A stretch of 64,000 bases of DNA from Symbiodinium sp. CCMP2592 (lineage: Eukaryota; Sar; Dinophyceae; Suessiales; Symbiodiniaceae), in NCBI GenBank assembly GCA_905221615.1, contig CAJNDT010003502.1, positions 620,001 through 684,000 on the forward strand. Reading direction: 5' to 3'. Position numbers and translations under genes: made by a program. Shown here in pieces: positions 10,852-20,889 of this stretch. The notes under the pieces are model-generated. The model made no database searches and had not been told where the DNA came from. It worked only from the letters and a program-made list of their open reading frames with translations. Each line of letters begins with the position of its first letter. Position 1 is the stretch's first letter.

Positions 10852-10945
10852 CCACATAATTAGAATAGGGTTTTGGGGCCCATGATACTACATTTATAAT
10901 GTGGAACCTCCAAAATAGTATTGATAATTATTAAGAGCCCTATAT
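10852..10945. repeat. MITE-like element, GGGGCCTTAAT family, degraded copy
   Basis: ATAATTAGAATAGGGTTTTG and GGGGCCCATGATACT at the left match the interior of copy 1. The right side ends TAATTATTAAGAGCCCTATA. A half copy (GTAGAGGCCTTAATGATCAG) lies at about 11,119-11,160. Confidence 0.55.
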
Positions 10946-11160
10946 CATATCGTCTGGCCAAGGCTGCTGCCCACTGGTGGTCCCATCTGACAGTCTCGAC
11001 TGAAGTGATCCGCCCCTGGCGCCAGCCACCGAAAACCGTTGACAATTAATTGTTTTCCCTAAGGCTGGTATTGTTCTAGAGCGTTGGGCCTACATACAGG
11101 CTGTTGCGGCGGGCTGTAATGTAGAGGCCTTAATGATCAGAATAGGGTTTGGGTATAGCA

Positions 11161-12480
11161 TAAAGGCACCCGTGAGATTTAATCAATAGCACAGAAAATA
11201 CCTCTCTCGGTGTGTGCAAGTGGTGTGAATCCCAAAACCTGAAACCCTCAGGCCCTATACTCTCGACTGGGGTCCTCTTCGTCAGGTCATGCTTGAGTAG
11301 GTTATGCAGCACGAGGTTTAGTCTTCATCATTTTAGGAAGACTCCGATAACTCTACTCTCCGCTCCATGCTGAAGATCCTGACCCTGACATGCAATGCAA
11401 GGTAAATACCGTGCTGGTGAACGGGTTTGCAAACTCTGAAGCGACTGCGAGTTGAAGGGGCCGAAGAAGGGGCCGTTTGATGATCCCACCAAGAAACTTA
11501 AAGCTTACCGGCGAAGCTACTGAGACAACAGCCGTAGACCCTACTATAGGTACCCTTGAAGGAACAATTGAAAACGCTCTAAACCCGAAACCCTGGACCT
11601 TGTATTCCTGTCAACATCCACTGCTGTGAGCCTGGTGTGGCGAATGTGGTAGTGATAGGTGCTAGAATTTGCGGTCCTGGATTTAGGGTTTGTAGTACCA
11701 GCACCGACAGAGGCCCGAAGCCGTAAAGCCTGGACAGTACCAATAGGCTCCATGGTAGTTCCTTTTTGGGATGACCTTACAGGACTCTACATATGTGCCC
11801 CCAACAGGAACCACTATGGAGCCTGTGGGTAGTTGGCTGGTTCAGCAAAATGCCGGCCCGCAGTTTCAGGTCAGAAACTGGGCAGTCTTGAGAGGAAATG
11901 CTCGGCACTCCAACAAAAAAACTAAGAATGCTAAGTTAGGTTGCAACATGGGTATATGTGTATGTGAACCCCAACATGCAAAGGTCAAATGACCCCAAAA
12001 TCGAATGATAATTTGCAGTTTCCGAGCGAACCCTGGCCACTCTACTTATTTCGAGCAAGCACAGGAAAGAGCCCTAAACTACCCCCCTCAAAACCATAAC
12101 CACAACAAACACATAAAACAAAACCTAACCGCCCCTACGCCACAAAGGCTAAACCCCTCACACCATCTCACACTAAAAATGAGTGATGAACCCTTAAACC
12201 TTCGAAGCTTAAACTCAAACGGCCTCTGCCATCTTGGCAGGGAAGAACTTGACTCCTTGGCAGAAAATCGGCTGATGAGCGTTTGCAGCGATTAGGACTT
12301 GAAGCCTCAGAGCTTTCGGGCTGCGTTTGTTTCAAGGCCTGAGGGAAGGTTGCGGGTTCCGGGGTTTATTGCATGAGGGTTTAGGGTTTGGGGGTTTATC
12401 GTTTAGATTCAGAGGTTTCGGGTGCACGATTGGAAGGCCAATGGAGGTCTAGGAGATTAGGCTTCAAGATCTCCCGGATG
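11161..12480. other. no supported gene
   Basis: Several 60-96 codon frames have no motifs or family resemblance. Scattered TTTAGGG words occur near 12,375. Confidence 0.45.
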
Positions 12481-12488
12481 CACGAATA

Positions 12489-12585
12489 CAGGGGCCTGAA
12501 CAATCAGAACAGGGTTATGGGGTAGATTGTACTAGAATAATACAAGGGGAATGCCAAGGAAGACTATTTCTAAGTGCTCAGGCCC
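12489..12585. repeat. MITE-like element, GGGGCCTTAAT family, copy
   Basis: CAGGGGCCTGAACAATCAGAAC at the left (family start with substitutions) and TAAGTGCTCAGGCCC at the right. About 97 bp. Confidence 0.55.
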
Positions 12586-12690
12586 ATTTTTTAAACAATA
12601 ATCATCCCGATCGAAGAAATGTCGCGACACGGTGCAGCAGGTCTCCCCACCACAGGAAGGGTTTAGGGAGTTTCGGATTTAGGGCTTAAT

Positions 12691-12794
12691 ATAGCTGCCT
12701 TAATCATTACCATTACCAATATATCTTCGGGGTTCCTGATTATATTATAGTATGATGCGTCCCGAAACCCTATTCTAAGTAATAAGGCCCCTAT
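12691..12794. repeat. MITE-like element, GGGGCCTTAAT family, inverted copy
   Basis: The left end reads ATAGCTGCCTTAATCATTAC. The right end AACCCTATTCTAAGTAATAAGGCCCC is the reverse complement of the family start. About 104 bp. Confidence 0.6.
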
Positions 12795-14015
12795 GTTGCG
12801 GTTCAGGATGAGTTGGCAGAGGCTGGGGGTTGTTTAGGGCCTCAGTTTTTGGTCTATCGCCCTCTAAAACCGGATCTAGGGTAGAAAGCTGGCAGTCAGC
12901 CTGGGCCTGGCTTCAACACAAGACGTCCAGTTGCTCAGCTCCCACGAAACCCCAGAATCATCTACAAGCCTAAGAGACCCAAACCCGCAAAGCATCCAAA
13001 ACCCTTAAGCCATAAACTCTAAATCCCTAACCACATAAACCCCAAAGATCCGAAACCCTGTATAATCTCTAAACCCTAGCAAGAAATCCTATACATCACG
13101 GGTGAGCTACTCGAAAGCTCCAAAAGCCCACACATGCAACCCATTTTAGGGTTTAGGGTTTCGGGTGTAGGGTTTGGGGTTTACGGACTGGTGTTTATAG
13201 GCGCTGGAAACACCAAATCGTGTCCCACCGAAGCCCAGCGAAAAAGCGTCTGGGGACCCACGCCGCAATACTGCCCGCAACGCTGCCCGAACGGATGGAG
13301 GGGACGGGCATGTTGGCATCGAGGACCGCTCTAACAATCTAATAGAATGTACTGCTCTTGTTCTTGCCTTGGATAGGGGAGATTTGTCCCTACGCCCTAA
13401 AGCACTAAGTCACGGTCAAACACCGCACGGCTGGGTGAGTAAACTCTCCGAGGGTTACGGGTGAGAGCTGCAGGGGATTAGGCTTCAGCAGCATAGTATA
13501 GGGGTGTGCAATTTGGTAAGGCTCGTGGGTCCAAACAAGCACGCTACATGTATTCATACAAACGATCTATCCATTCGTGAATAGATGTGTGCGAATGTCT
13601 ACATATCTCTATATGTACATATATATATACATATATATATATATGTATATGTATATGTATATTGCATGTGTATCTATATATATATATGTGTTATGTATAC
13701 AAATCTATCTACACCTCTCTTTACAAATAAGGCTTTTTGGACGACTAGGAGCTGTCTGCTCTACGGGGGCCATGCACATAAGTAGGAGCTATCAGAGGAA
13801 AAACGCTCGTGCGGTGGCTCCTAGGGCCTGCCTAGATGCTGGGAGCCGGTCGGTTCGATGCAGGTTTAGGGTTTAGGGTTTTAGGGTTCCCGGTTTAGGG
13901 TGCAGGGTTTTGGGTGTTGTTCATTCCGGGCTTAGGGGTCTCGGCGCTTAGGGGTTGAGTAGAAGTTTAAGGGTTTACCTGTTTAGTAGGAGCTATTAAA
14001 TTAGTAATTGGGACT
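12795..14015. other. no supported gene; TTTAGGG words and TA microsatellite
   Basis: TTTAGGG-type words at 13,142-13,180 and 13,862-13,960. A TA/GTATAT microsatellite at about 13,615-13,690. No convincing coding frame. Confidence 0.5.
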
Positions 14016-14492
14016 TTAGGGGTTCAGGTTCGGTGCTTCAGGGCTTAAGGGCTGCTGCCAATCTGCAAAAGACATCTTCTCCACCTCCGCAGCAAGGTTG
14101 ATTAAGTCCACGATGGCCATGCGGGGCGCCTTCTTGTCCATCCAAACAGCGAGCAACTTCGTGACCTCCGGAAGGCCCTCTGCATGTGGGTGGTTGTCCA
14201 AGTTAGGGTCCCTTTTTGGGTCCCTATTGTAAAACGGCACCTTTTATTTAGGGTAATTACCCCCCAAAAGGGACCTTAATTTTGACAACTACCCATGTGG
14301 GAAGACGCAGATGGCCTTGTGCAAGGCCATGACCTCCCTGCTGATGAGAGGGCTTGCATCCTCTTGCCGACCGATGTCAAAGTCCGGAGCCATGATCTGC
14401 TCTGCGCGGCCATTCAAGACCTCCGCGGCCAGAGCTGCGAGCGGAGCAAAGGAACTTCCACGCAGACCGGCACTCAACTCGAAGAGTCGTAA
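14016..14492 (-). CDS. hypothetical protein fragment, split by an inverted-repeat element
   Basis: The upstream part (about 14,294-14,492, minus) encodes LRLFELSAGLRG...NGRAEQIMAPDFDIG...LHKAICVFPH, starting after a good TAG acceptor. The downstream part (about 14,050-14,190) encodes AEGLPEVTKLLAVWMDKK...DLINLAAEVEKMSFADW. A 103 bp foldback element plus one 8 bp target copy separates them. Removing exactly that 111 bp restores one frame through FPH-AEGLPEV. The element begins with an in-frame TAG, so the gene is either spliced across the element or dead. The product is unknown: a helical, moderately charged protein with no catalytic motif seen. Ends are uncertain, and flanking exons were not found. 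Confidence 0.55.
14183..14301. repeat. MITE-like element with perfect 8 bp target duplication inside a coding exon
   Basis: CATGTGGG occurs at 14,183-14,190 and 14,294-14,301. Between them lie 103 bp whose left arm TGGTTGTCCAAGTTAGGGTC is imperfectly mirrored by the right arm ending AATTTTGACAACTACC. An 8 bp duplication is typical of hAT-like (and P-like) DNA transposons. In the gene's orientation the insertion presents a GTAGTT donor-like word at its 5' end and a CAG directly after the 3' target copy. Confidence 0.8.
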
Positions 14493-15270
14493 CTACATTT
14501 TGGCAAACGCCGAGGAATACAAGTTCATGTTGAGTCGAGTCCTGAATCCCAAGTCTAAGAATTTACATTCACGAAGATCTCGTATCGGCTTACACTTCTT
14601 GGGTGACCCGATGCTCTTGCACCATCTGTGCATCTTGATGCCACAACAGCCCTAAACCTTAAACCCGACTGTGTGACACCCTGGACACTAACACTGGGTG
14701 TTAGGGCTGTAGGGGTTTAGGAGTTTAGGGTTCGCCCTATGCCATGGTTTGGGCTGAGAACCTTTGCTACGTTTCGAGTGAGGCAGTTTCCCGAAGGTAG
14801 AGGAGTGTATCATGGGGCCAAAGATACTGGCTATATGCTTATGATGTTGTCGGGAAATCAGATAGACCACGCAATAGATTCCCGCTGATGCACGTACACC
14901 CGAAATACCAAACCCTACACCAGGAATCAAGAACCACGCGCCTTCAAGAGCCATGGTTAGGGGCTTAGGAATTCCTGCTGCATGAGGCCCAAAATACCCC
15001 TTGAATAAGGAATGTACCTTAGATCAGAACATCACCCCCCCATCCAGCTCGATGTATTGAAAGCACCCGAAGGTGCCCTGGACTCTAAGCTTGTGATTGA
15101 GGTTTAAGCGGTTTGCGGTTTAGGGTGTAGGAATATGGCACCCAAGTTAAACACACCGAAGATCAGCAGTCTCAGCGCCAAAACTGTAAACCCGGGACCC
15201 TAAACCACGGTTCATTCGCATCTAAGCAACATTCTGTGAACACGTGTACATTGAAATAAGACACTGTTAT
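14493..15270. other. no supported gene
   Basis: Short frames only. Isolated telomere-like words near 14,700 and 15,110. Confidence 0.45.
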
Positions 15271-15351
15271 ATGGGAGTTTCAACCTATCATAATATAGTA
15301 CCTTAAATAATAGGAACCTTGTTATAACCTCTAATTTTCAGAAACTCCCAT
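15271..15351. repeat. MITE-like inverted-repeat element (ATGGGAGTTTC ends)
   Basis: ATGGGAGTTTC at the left is mirrored by GAAACTCCCAT at the right, enclosing about 60 bp of A+T-rich sequence. Confidence 0.65.
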
Positions 15352-15558
15352 GTAGACGATGACATGGCTGAAGCCCTGTGGTCCCGATACTCTCGACAAG
15401 AATTGCATCCCGTCTCCTTGGAACGCTGCTCTTCACTAATGGCCTTGACCATCGTGGCCTGGGCTTAGACTTTAGAGGTTTAGGGTTTGGACTGCCTGCA
15501 GGGGTTTTTTTCCGGGGATGGTCGGACTCGATGAGTGCACTCGCGGCATGCAGGTCCC

Positions 15559-17781
15559 TTAGATGCAATGCATCCACTCGTCTGGTAGGTTCCCCAAGAC
15601 GACCTCAGGTCCGTCAGGGGGTTCACCTAAAGTCGGACTGATGATGAAGCGGTCTGTGCAAAGAAACGCTTTCCATCGTCCTATCGAAAAGGTGACGGCG
15701 CTTGGCGCTCGTCCAAAAGTGGCAACCTGCACCAAAACCAGTACAAGGTCGCGGAGCTTGTCGGATTCAGTCAGCAAAGCGAGGGGTAAGTCCTCTTGTC
15801 CACATCCCTCAAAAGCGCGAAGCTGAATGGCGGCACATACTGAGCCAGGCAACTCAGCAGGCTTGTGCTTGAAGGCACAGATGAGTCGCTCTAGGGGGGC
15901 CTTCCATGGAGGAATCGCAGGCAGGTCGGGAGCCATGGAAGGGACGGGGTTCATGGTGGCCCACCAGGGTTGTGGTCCTGGGGCTTTGATAGCCGGCCTC
16001 CATGCGCATCGAGGACCCTGTACGAGGGTCTGAGACGTAATCTCGGCTTCCTCGTAGGTCCGTAGGCACTTCTCCGTCCGACGGAGGTGTTGCCGCAATC
16101 TCTCCGTCGTCCAAAATTCGGTGCCACAGCATTGGCACAGGCTACCGTCTGCCACCTGTGTGGCTCTAGACTGTATGCCGTGCGTTTTGCAGATATGGGC
16201 AGCACATGCGGCTTCAGACCGGAAGGTCTGCCGACAGTAGGGGCATGTGGCCGTAGGCGCAGGTGTGGGTCCACAATCCGGGAGCCGCCCGAAAATGTGG
16301 CCGCCGGCCTGCGCTGCCTGAAGGGCGTGCAGCTGTAGCAGTCGTCGCGGCCGCGCAAGCAATCTTGCCTTGCGGCAATTGCGTAGGTAGGCCTTGATGA
16401 TTCCTCTCGCAGCATCGGGCTGTGTGGAAATGTCATGCTGCAGACGTTCCGCCCCGAGGTTGAGAGCAGAGCCGACGATTTCATAGGCCTGTAAGAGGTC
16501 GGAGTGCCACTGATGCGGCCGGAACCAGAGGCGGCTGAGGGCAGGAAGATTTTCAGCATGTATCCATGCTGCAAGCCGTAGCATCTCAGCATGGCGCATT
16601 TCCTCAGCCGTAGCCAGTCCTAGAACAGTGGCAACATCGGAGTGGGTGAGTCCTCGCACGGACATGCCGGTAGCGGCACGAAGGAGGCGCCGAGGGGCCT
16701 CGTAGTAAGCCGCCACAAAAAGGTCACGTTCCTGCTTGGTCTCGAGGGACCACAATCCAGCTCCGTGCTTGAAGCGTGCCATTGGCATCGACTGCATCAG
16801 GTGGATGCGCTCCTCCTCTGTAAGCTCGGAATTTTGGAAAAGTTTTCCGAGCGGGCCGATCATTTCGCGAGCTAGCGCCGCTCGGCGTTTCAAGTCAGAA
16901 AGGTCCGAGGTGGAGACCTCAATGCGCGAGCCTAAATGAACATAGGCGTCTGTCAGGCCGACGGAAATGCACTCGCCGTTGGGCAAGTTGACAGAAAGCG
17001 TGGCATTGCGTTCACAGAGCCATTTGCGCTTTGCTGCGGCACTGTGTGGTCCCCGGAACATCGGCACTATTTCTGTCTTACCTGGGTCCAGATTAAGCTG
17101 AACTCCTAAGGCCCGTAGTTCTTGAAAGAGCTCACATACAGCAAAGGAGGCAGCTTCCATTAAAAACTCAGGCTCGGAGGAAGCAAGGGGAATGGTGAGA
17201 TCATCGACCCAGCTGGGGAAGGGAACTCCCAACAGGTCCTGCATGGTAGCGCGGTGAGCGGCGCGGGCGCCCACTTGCTGGCATATCTCTCGAACTTTGC
17301 GCTCCAGTCTTGTCATTGCCCCAGAGAACAGAATCTGGAATTCCACGTCCGCAATGGGACTGCCTGGAGCGGTGCCAGTCCGTGTGCCAAAAAAGTGGGT
17401 CTTTCCCTGACCGGACATGCTGAACCAGGTGCTCTGCATCATGGCGCTGAGGACGCGACGAACAGGTGCGGGGACGGCACCTTGCTGTAGAAGTCCTGGG
17501 CCAAGCGCAGCTGTGGTGAACGCCAGTCGTTCCTCAGGGCTGTCATACAGATCATCTGCGAGCTTCTGGAGGAATGCAGAGGTGTCGCCCCCTTCGGCTC
17601 CAAGTAGAGCCTGGCGTGCAGTGGCATAGAATGCAGCACGACAGTCAACGAAGAGAAGCGCACAGTTGATGCCAGCATCCCTGGCAAGGCGAGCGAACCC
17701 TTTGGCCAACGCCATGGGGACATGGAGTGGGTTTTTAGGACGTCCGCCGCATTGCCCCTCTGAGCGTGGGTCTCCAAGCAC
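15559..17781 (-). CDS. LINE polyprotein C-terminal part: reverse transcriptase palm/thumb and C2H2 zinc fingers
   Basis: This 740-codon frame carries the RT core. QCGGRP is near residue 10. Motif A is LFVDCRAAFY (Asp at about 46). Motif B is GTAPGSP (136-142). The motif C equivalent of YxDD is FPSWVDDL (WVDD at about 191-194). Catalytic aspartates are therefore intact. Near residues 520-570 are two Cys/His finger-like segments (CPYCRQTF...HICKTH and CQCCGTEFW...HLRRTEKC), a common C-terminal nucleic-acid-binding addition in LINEs. The RT copies element RNA into DNA at a nicked target. The true protein does not start here: its N-terminal RT motifs are in the overlapping upstream frame (17,439-19,975), and the switch between frames is at about 17.75 kb just before QCGG. 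A single-base indel is the simplest explanation. Confidence 0.85.
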   Translation of the reverse strand: MLGDPRSEGQCGGRPKNPLHVPMALAKGFARLARDAGINCALLFVDCRAAFYATARQALLGAEGGDTSAFLQKLADDLYDSPEERLAFTTAALGPGLLQQGAVPAPVRRVLSAMMQSTWFSMSGQGKTHFFGTRTGTAPGSPIADVEFQILFSGAMTRLERKVREICQQVGARAAHRATMQDLLGVPFPSWVDDLTIPLASSEPEFLMEAASFAVCELFQELRALGVQLNLDPGKTEIVPMFRGPHSAAAKRKWLCERNATLSVNLPNGECISVGLTDAYVHLGSRIEVSTSDLSDLKRRAALAREMIGPLGKLFQNSELTEEERIHLMQSMPMARFKHGAGLWSLETKQERDLFVAAYYEAPRRLLRAATGMSVRGLTHSDVATVLGLATAEEMRHAEMLRLAAWIHAENLPALSRLWFRPHQWHSDLLQAYEIVGSALNLGAERLQHDISTQPDAARGIIKAYLRNCRKARLLARPRRLLQLHALQAAQAGGHIFGRLPDCGPTPAPTATCPYCRQTFRSEAACAAHICKTHGIQSRATQVADGSLCQCCGTEFWTTERLRQHLRRTEKCLRTYEEAEITSQTLVQGPRCAWRPAIKAPGPQPWWATMNPVPSMAPDLPAIPPWKAPLERLICAFKHKPAELPGSVCAAIQLRAFEGCGQEDLPLALLTESDKLRDLVLVLVQVATFGRAPSAVTFSIGRWKAFLCTDRFIISPTLGEPPDGPEVVLGNLPDEWMHCI

Positions 17782-19975
17782 TGCACCAGTGGAGCTCGCA
17801 GAGCCTTGCAGACGCCCTTCATGGACGCCTCATGCAGGATGATGCTCCGCCACCCTTCGAGGGTGCTGGGATTTTTGGAAGGTTTCGGTATGGCAACCGC
17901 TCGCCCCCCCCTCCACAAGGCCGGCGCCGTACCATGGGCCTGTGTCTTGAGCAGCAGCGGGAAGTGAGCCATTGCCGCGCCAAGCGCGTCGCCGCTGAGT
18001 GCTTCCGGAGGTATGCCTGAGACTCCGGCGGCCCGCCGTGACTGCAAATTGCCGTATCCATGCGCCAGGGCAGATAAGGACAGGCCGGGATCGACCTCGA
18101 GAAAAGCATCAGCCGCAGGGGCAGCCCTGGTATGGATGTCGTCGGCCGTGCACTCGAGTGCTCGTTCTGCCTTGGCAAAGTTGCGGCCTAGCTTGAGGTA
18201 CGGATCGCTGCTGTGGCCGTCAGCTCCCTCAATACTGGGGCACAAGGCAGGCGGTCGGTATCTTCTTCCTTGTCTCAGCACGCTTCGGAAGGCCCGGTAA
18301 AGCTGTTCAGGGCCTTGTGTTCTGGCCTCTTTGATGAGCAGGCGCGCCGCCTCAGTCGCATCAGCCCGAGTCTGTCGGCGGATAAGCACGGACAGGTCAC
18401 GTAGCTGGGTGACCAGGAGTGCCTCGTACATGTCCATGGCTGTGTCAGTCGAGGTTGTGCGATGGGCCCAAGCTCCGAACACATTGGCTAACAGCCGTTG
18501 ACGGCGTTGCAGGCTCAGGGCATGAAGGTCTCGTCTCAAACTGCGGCGATCACATACAAGCTGCCAGGTCGATGCCTGTATAACAGGCGAGCGTGGTCCC
18601 TGGTTCTGAGCTGGGAAGGCCTTGAGAAGGGCCTTCATGAGGTGTTCATTGAGGGCACGGAGATGCTGATCAACTGGTAGGTGCCACGGAAAGTGAGGAA
18701 GGCAGTCATAAATCTGTCGGAGCCGCGCCCGCCCTGCGGGCGTGAGCATTGCTTTAGTATCTAGCCTGGGTCGGGCATACTGTCGTCGGGCATGTCTTCG
18801 GAAACGGATCCGGACGGTCACTGGTCGATGGTCGAAATCGCTTTGTCCCCGGAAGTCGACCAAGCAGCCCTGAACTAGTAGTCCGGAGTGTATGGAGGCT
18901 GGGCAGGCGATAAAGTCTAAGCATTTGGGCTGCTGCAGCGGTCCGATCCAACTTTCGACTCTATCCCCAGCGGGGGTAACGTTGGCAGAGGCAACGAGCT
19001 GCTGCTCATCCAAGAGTTGGGAAAAAGCCTCGGCATTGGAGTTGAGGGCGTTGGGAAGTGCCGGAGGCGTCCGTTGCCATGCAAAGTGTGCGTTCGCGTC
19101 TACCATCAATACCGGGAAGTGGTCGGACGGAGCTCTGCGAAGGGCTGATTGCAATTCACTCCACCAGGCCCTGCAGGCCTGTTCAGAGGCTTTGGACGTG
19201 AGGGCGTGAGCTGAAATGAATGCAAACTTGAGGGAAGCAGCTCTAGCGGTGACAACAAGCACCCTGGGGGTGGCCCATACAATTGCGAATGTGCCTGGGT
19301 CCCAGTATATCGCCCCCTTGTTATCGTGGGCCACCGGCACTGTTTTTGACAGCCACACCTGACAGCCGTCTTGGCCGGCTTGTGCTTCGCTAGCAAGGAC
19401 GTGGAAGCGTGCGGTGGCGCTTCTGCCTTTGATGGGGGCGCGAGTTTCCTGCAAACCCACAACACAGAGGCCAGCCGCGTCGAATTGCGCATCCAGGCTT
19501 TCGCGCTGCAAGACAGTAGCAACCGTCAAGCAGTTGTACGTAGCGATGCGCATGTCAACCTTGGTCAGTTGCGCCGGTTGCTCGGTAGTGAACTGGTGAC
19601 ATTGAGCAAGGGTGATCGGCGTAGGGCGGTCTTGGCTGGGGCCAGCTGCAAGAATGCCATCTTCCTGAATGTGGGGCAGCTCGCGACACATATTGGAAGC
19701 AAATGCAAGCCATGGGAGCACGGCCTGGCTACTGGAGAGGACCAAGCTGGTCGGCACCATACTGTCATCGGAGGAGTGTGCGAAATGCTTTGCCACGCAA
19801 TCCGCAAGGTCATTGAAGGCGTGCCCCGTGTGCGAATCAATGTGTAACTTGGATGGCATCCGACCTTGCAGCCTGAGCATGTGGGAGAGTGCAACTCCGG
19901 CGTGCGCCAGATCACTGGGCTGATCCTGCATGGCTTCTCCCGTGGCAACCTGGAGGGCTGCTTCCCCAATACATC
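17439..19975 (-). CDS. LINE polyprotein central part: RNase H C-terminus, APE-type endonuclease, RT N-terminal motifs
   Basis: The frame is open from the insertion boundary (19,975). The first ATG at 19,931 is not the real start. Counting from that Met, residues about 28-44 read KLHIDSHTGHAFNDLAD, the RNase H C-terminal motif with its His and Asp. Residues about 125-390 are an endonuclease/exonuclease/phosphatase domain: MRIATYNCLT, GLQETR (metal-binding Glu), MVDANAH (Asp-x-Asn) and SDFDHRPV (catalytic Asp-His). Toward the C-terminus come RT motifs before the palm: GVSGIPPEAL, WRGGRAVAIPKPSK and GWRSIILHE. The final 20 or so residues after the QRG word are out of frame relative to the following RT palm. 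The endonuclease would nick target DNA to prime reverse transcription. Confidence 0.85.
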
Positions 19976-20085
19976 CTGGTAACCTATATAGCAGGTTACT
20001 GGGCCCAGTGCCCGGAATAGGGGATGTTTGCCCGCAAGAGACCCTACGCCAGGAACCGAAAGTGGTTCAGGAACCATAGGTATAT
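19976..20085. repeat. left terminus of the LINE-interrupting interval, with subterminal palindromes
   Basis: CTGGTAACCTATATAGCAGG followed by TTACTGGG aligns over about 28 bp with the end of the 90 bp palindrome family inside the interval (CCAGTTACCTtAATAGtAGG, TTACTGGG). Further in are GGGCCC and GGTTCAGGAACC palindromes. The right terminus has a comparable GGTTCCAGGAACTGG word. Confidence 0.6.
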
Positions 20086-20089
20086 ACAA

Positions 20090-20265
20090 ATTACAATATA
20101 TACTATATAATTTAGCTATAATATATATATATATACTAAAATATACTATGATATACTATAATATACTTATACTATATATATAATAATATATACTATAATA
20201 TCTACCAAAATATATATACTATATTAAAGTATATATACATATACTATACTATACTAATATGGATT
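20090..20265. repeat. TA-rich low-complexity stretch
   Basis: Degenerate ATATACTATA repeats across about 175 bp. Confidence 0.9.
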
Positions 20266-20584
20266 GAATTGAAGCCACGGGCTGGGGTGGTTGTGTGGTC
20301 AATAAGCACTTTGCAATTGCCGCCTCGCTCGTTCAAGCTACCGTACTAGTGTAGAATCCCGAAGCCGTTACCGCCAAATCCCTAATCGCCCTTAAACCCG
20401 CTAGACTGCACCCATTAGAGGATCTTCTGACTGTGGATATCGATTGAAGATCTTACCCTTACGAGGTTTCCGGCGGGTTCATACGAAAACACCTCCATAT
20501 GGCCACACCCTTGCAAACCGGAACCCTGAACTCCCAGAACATCTTCATAACCCGGGCCTCCCGCGAGGATCCCCTTAAACCCTA

Positions 20585-20679
20585 CCCTAAGGCTCCAGTT
20601 ACCCAAAAAATGATAGAGGTTACTAGCCATTATTATATTATCCCAGCAACCTACTATTAAAGGTAACTGGAGCCCTAGG
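20585..20679. repeat. GGCTCCAGTTACC palindromic element, copy a (diverged)
   Basis: CCTAAGGCTCCAGTTACCC at the left, GGTAACTGGAGCCCTAGG at the right, with inner arms GAGGTTACTAGCC and AGCAACCTACTATTA. About 95 bp, nearly self-complementary. Confidence 0.8.
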
Positions 20680-20889
20680 CTAAACTCTAGACTCTAGACT
20701 ATAAACCCCTAAACCCCACAATCCTAAACCCTCGAAGCTTTGGCCGAGCGATTTTCACTGCAGCGGACGTCGCTGCGATCGCACCAGCTCCCGAGGTTTC
20801 TCGGCCACGACCCTTCAGGGGCAGGGCCTTAAGGGAATACGGAGCTCGAGGTTTGTAATTATAGGGGTATGCGTAGGGACGGGGTCTTT

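Larger units (their letters stand above)
15559..19975 (-). mobile_element. non-LTR (LINE-type) retrotransposon, 3' half
   Basis: Reading on the minus strand from 19,975: C-terminal half of RNase H, APE-type endonuclease, reverse transcriptase, two C2H2-like fingers. It ends near 15,559 with no visible poly-A. It is clearly richer in G+C than the sequence on either side. The 5' half of what appears to be the same element is at 57,893-63,477 on the same strand, and the two halves meet in frame inside RNase H. One frame change lies at about 17.75 kb, so the copy is probably not autonomous. Confidence 0.85.
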
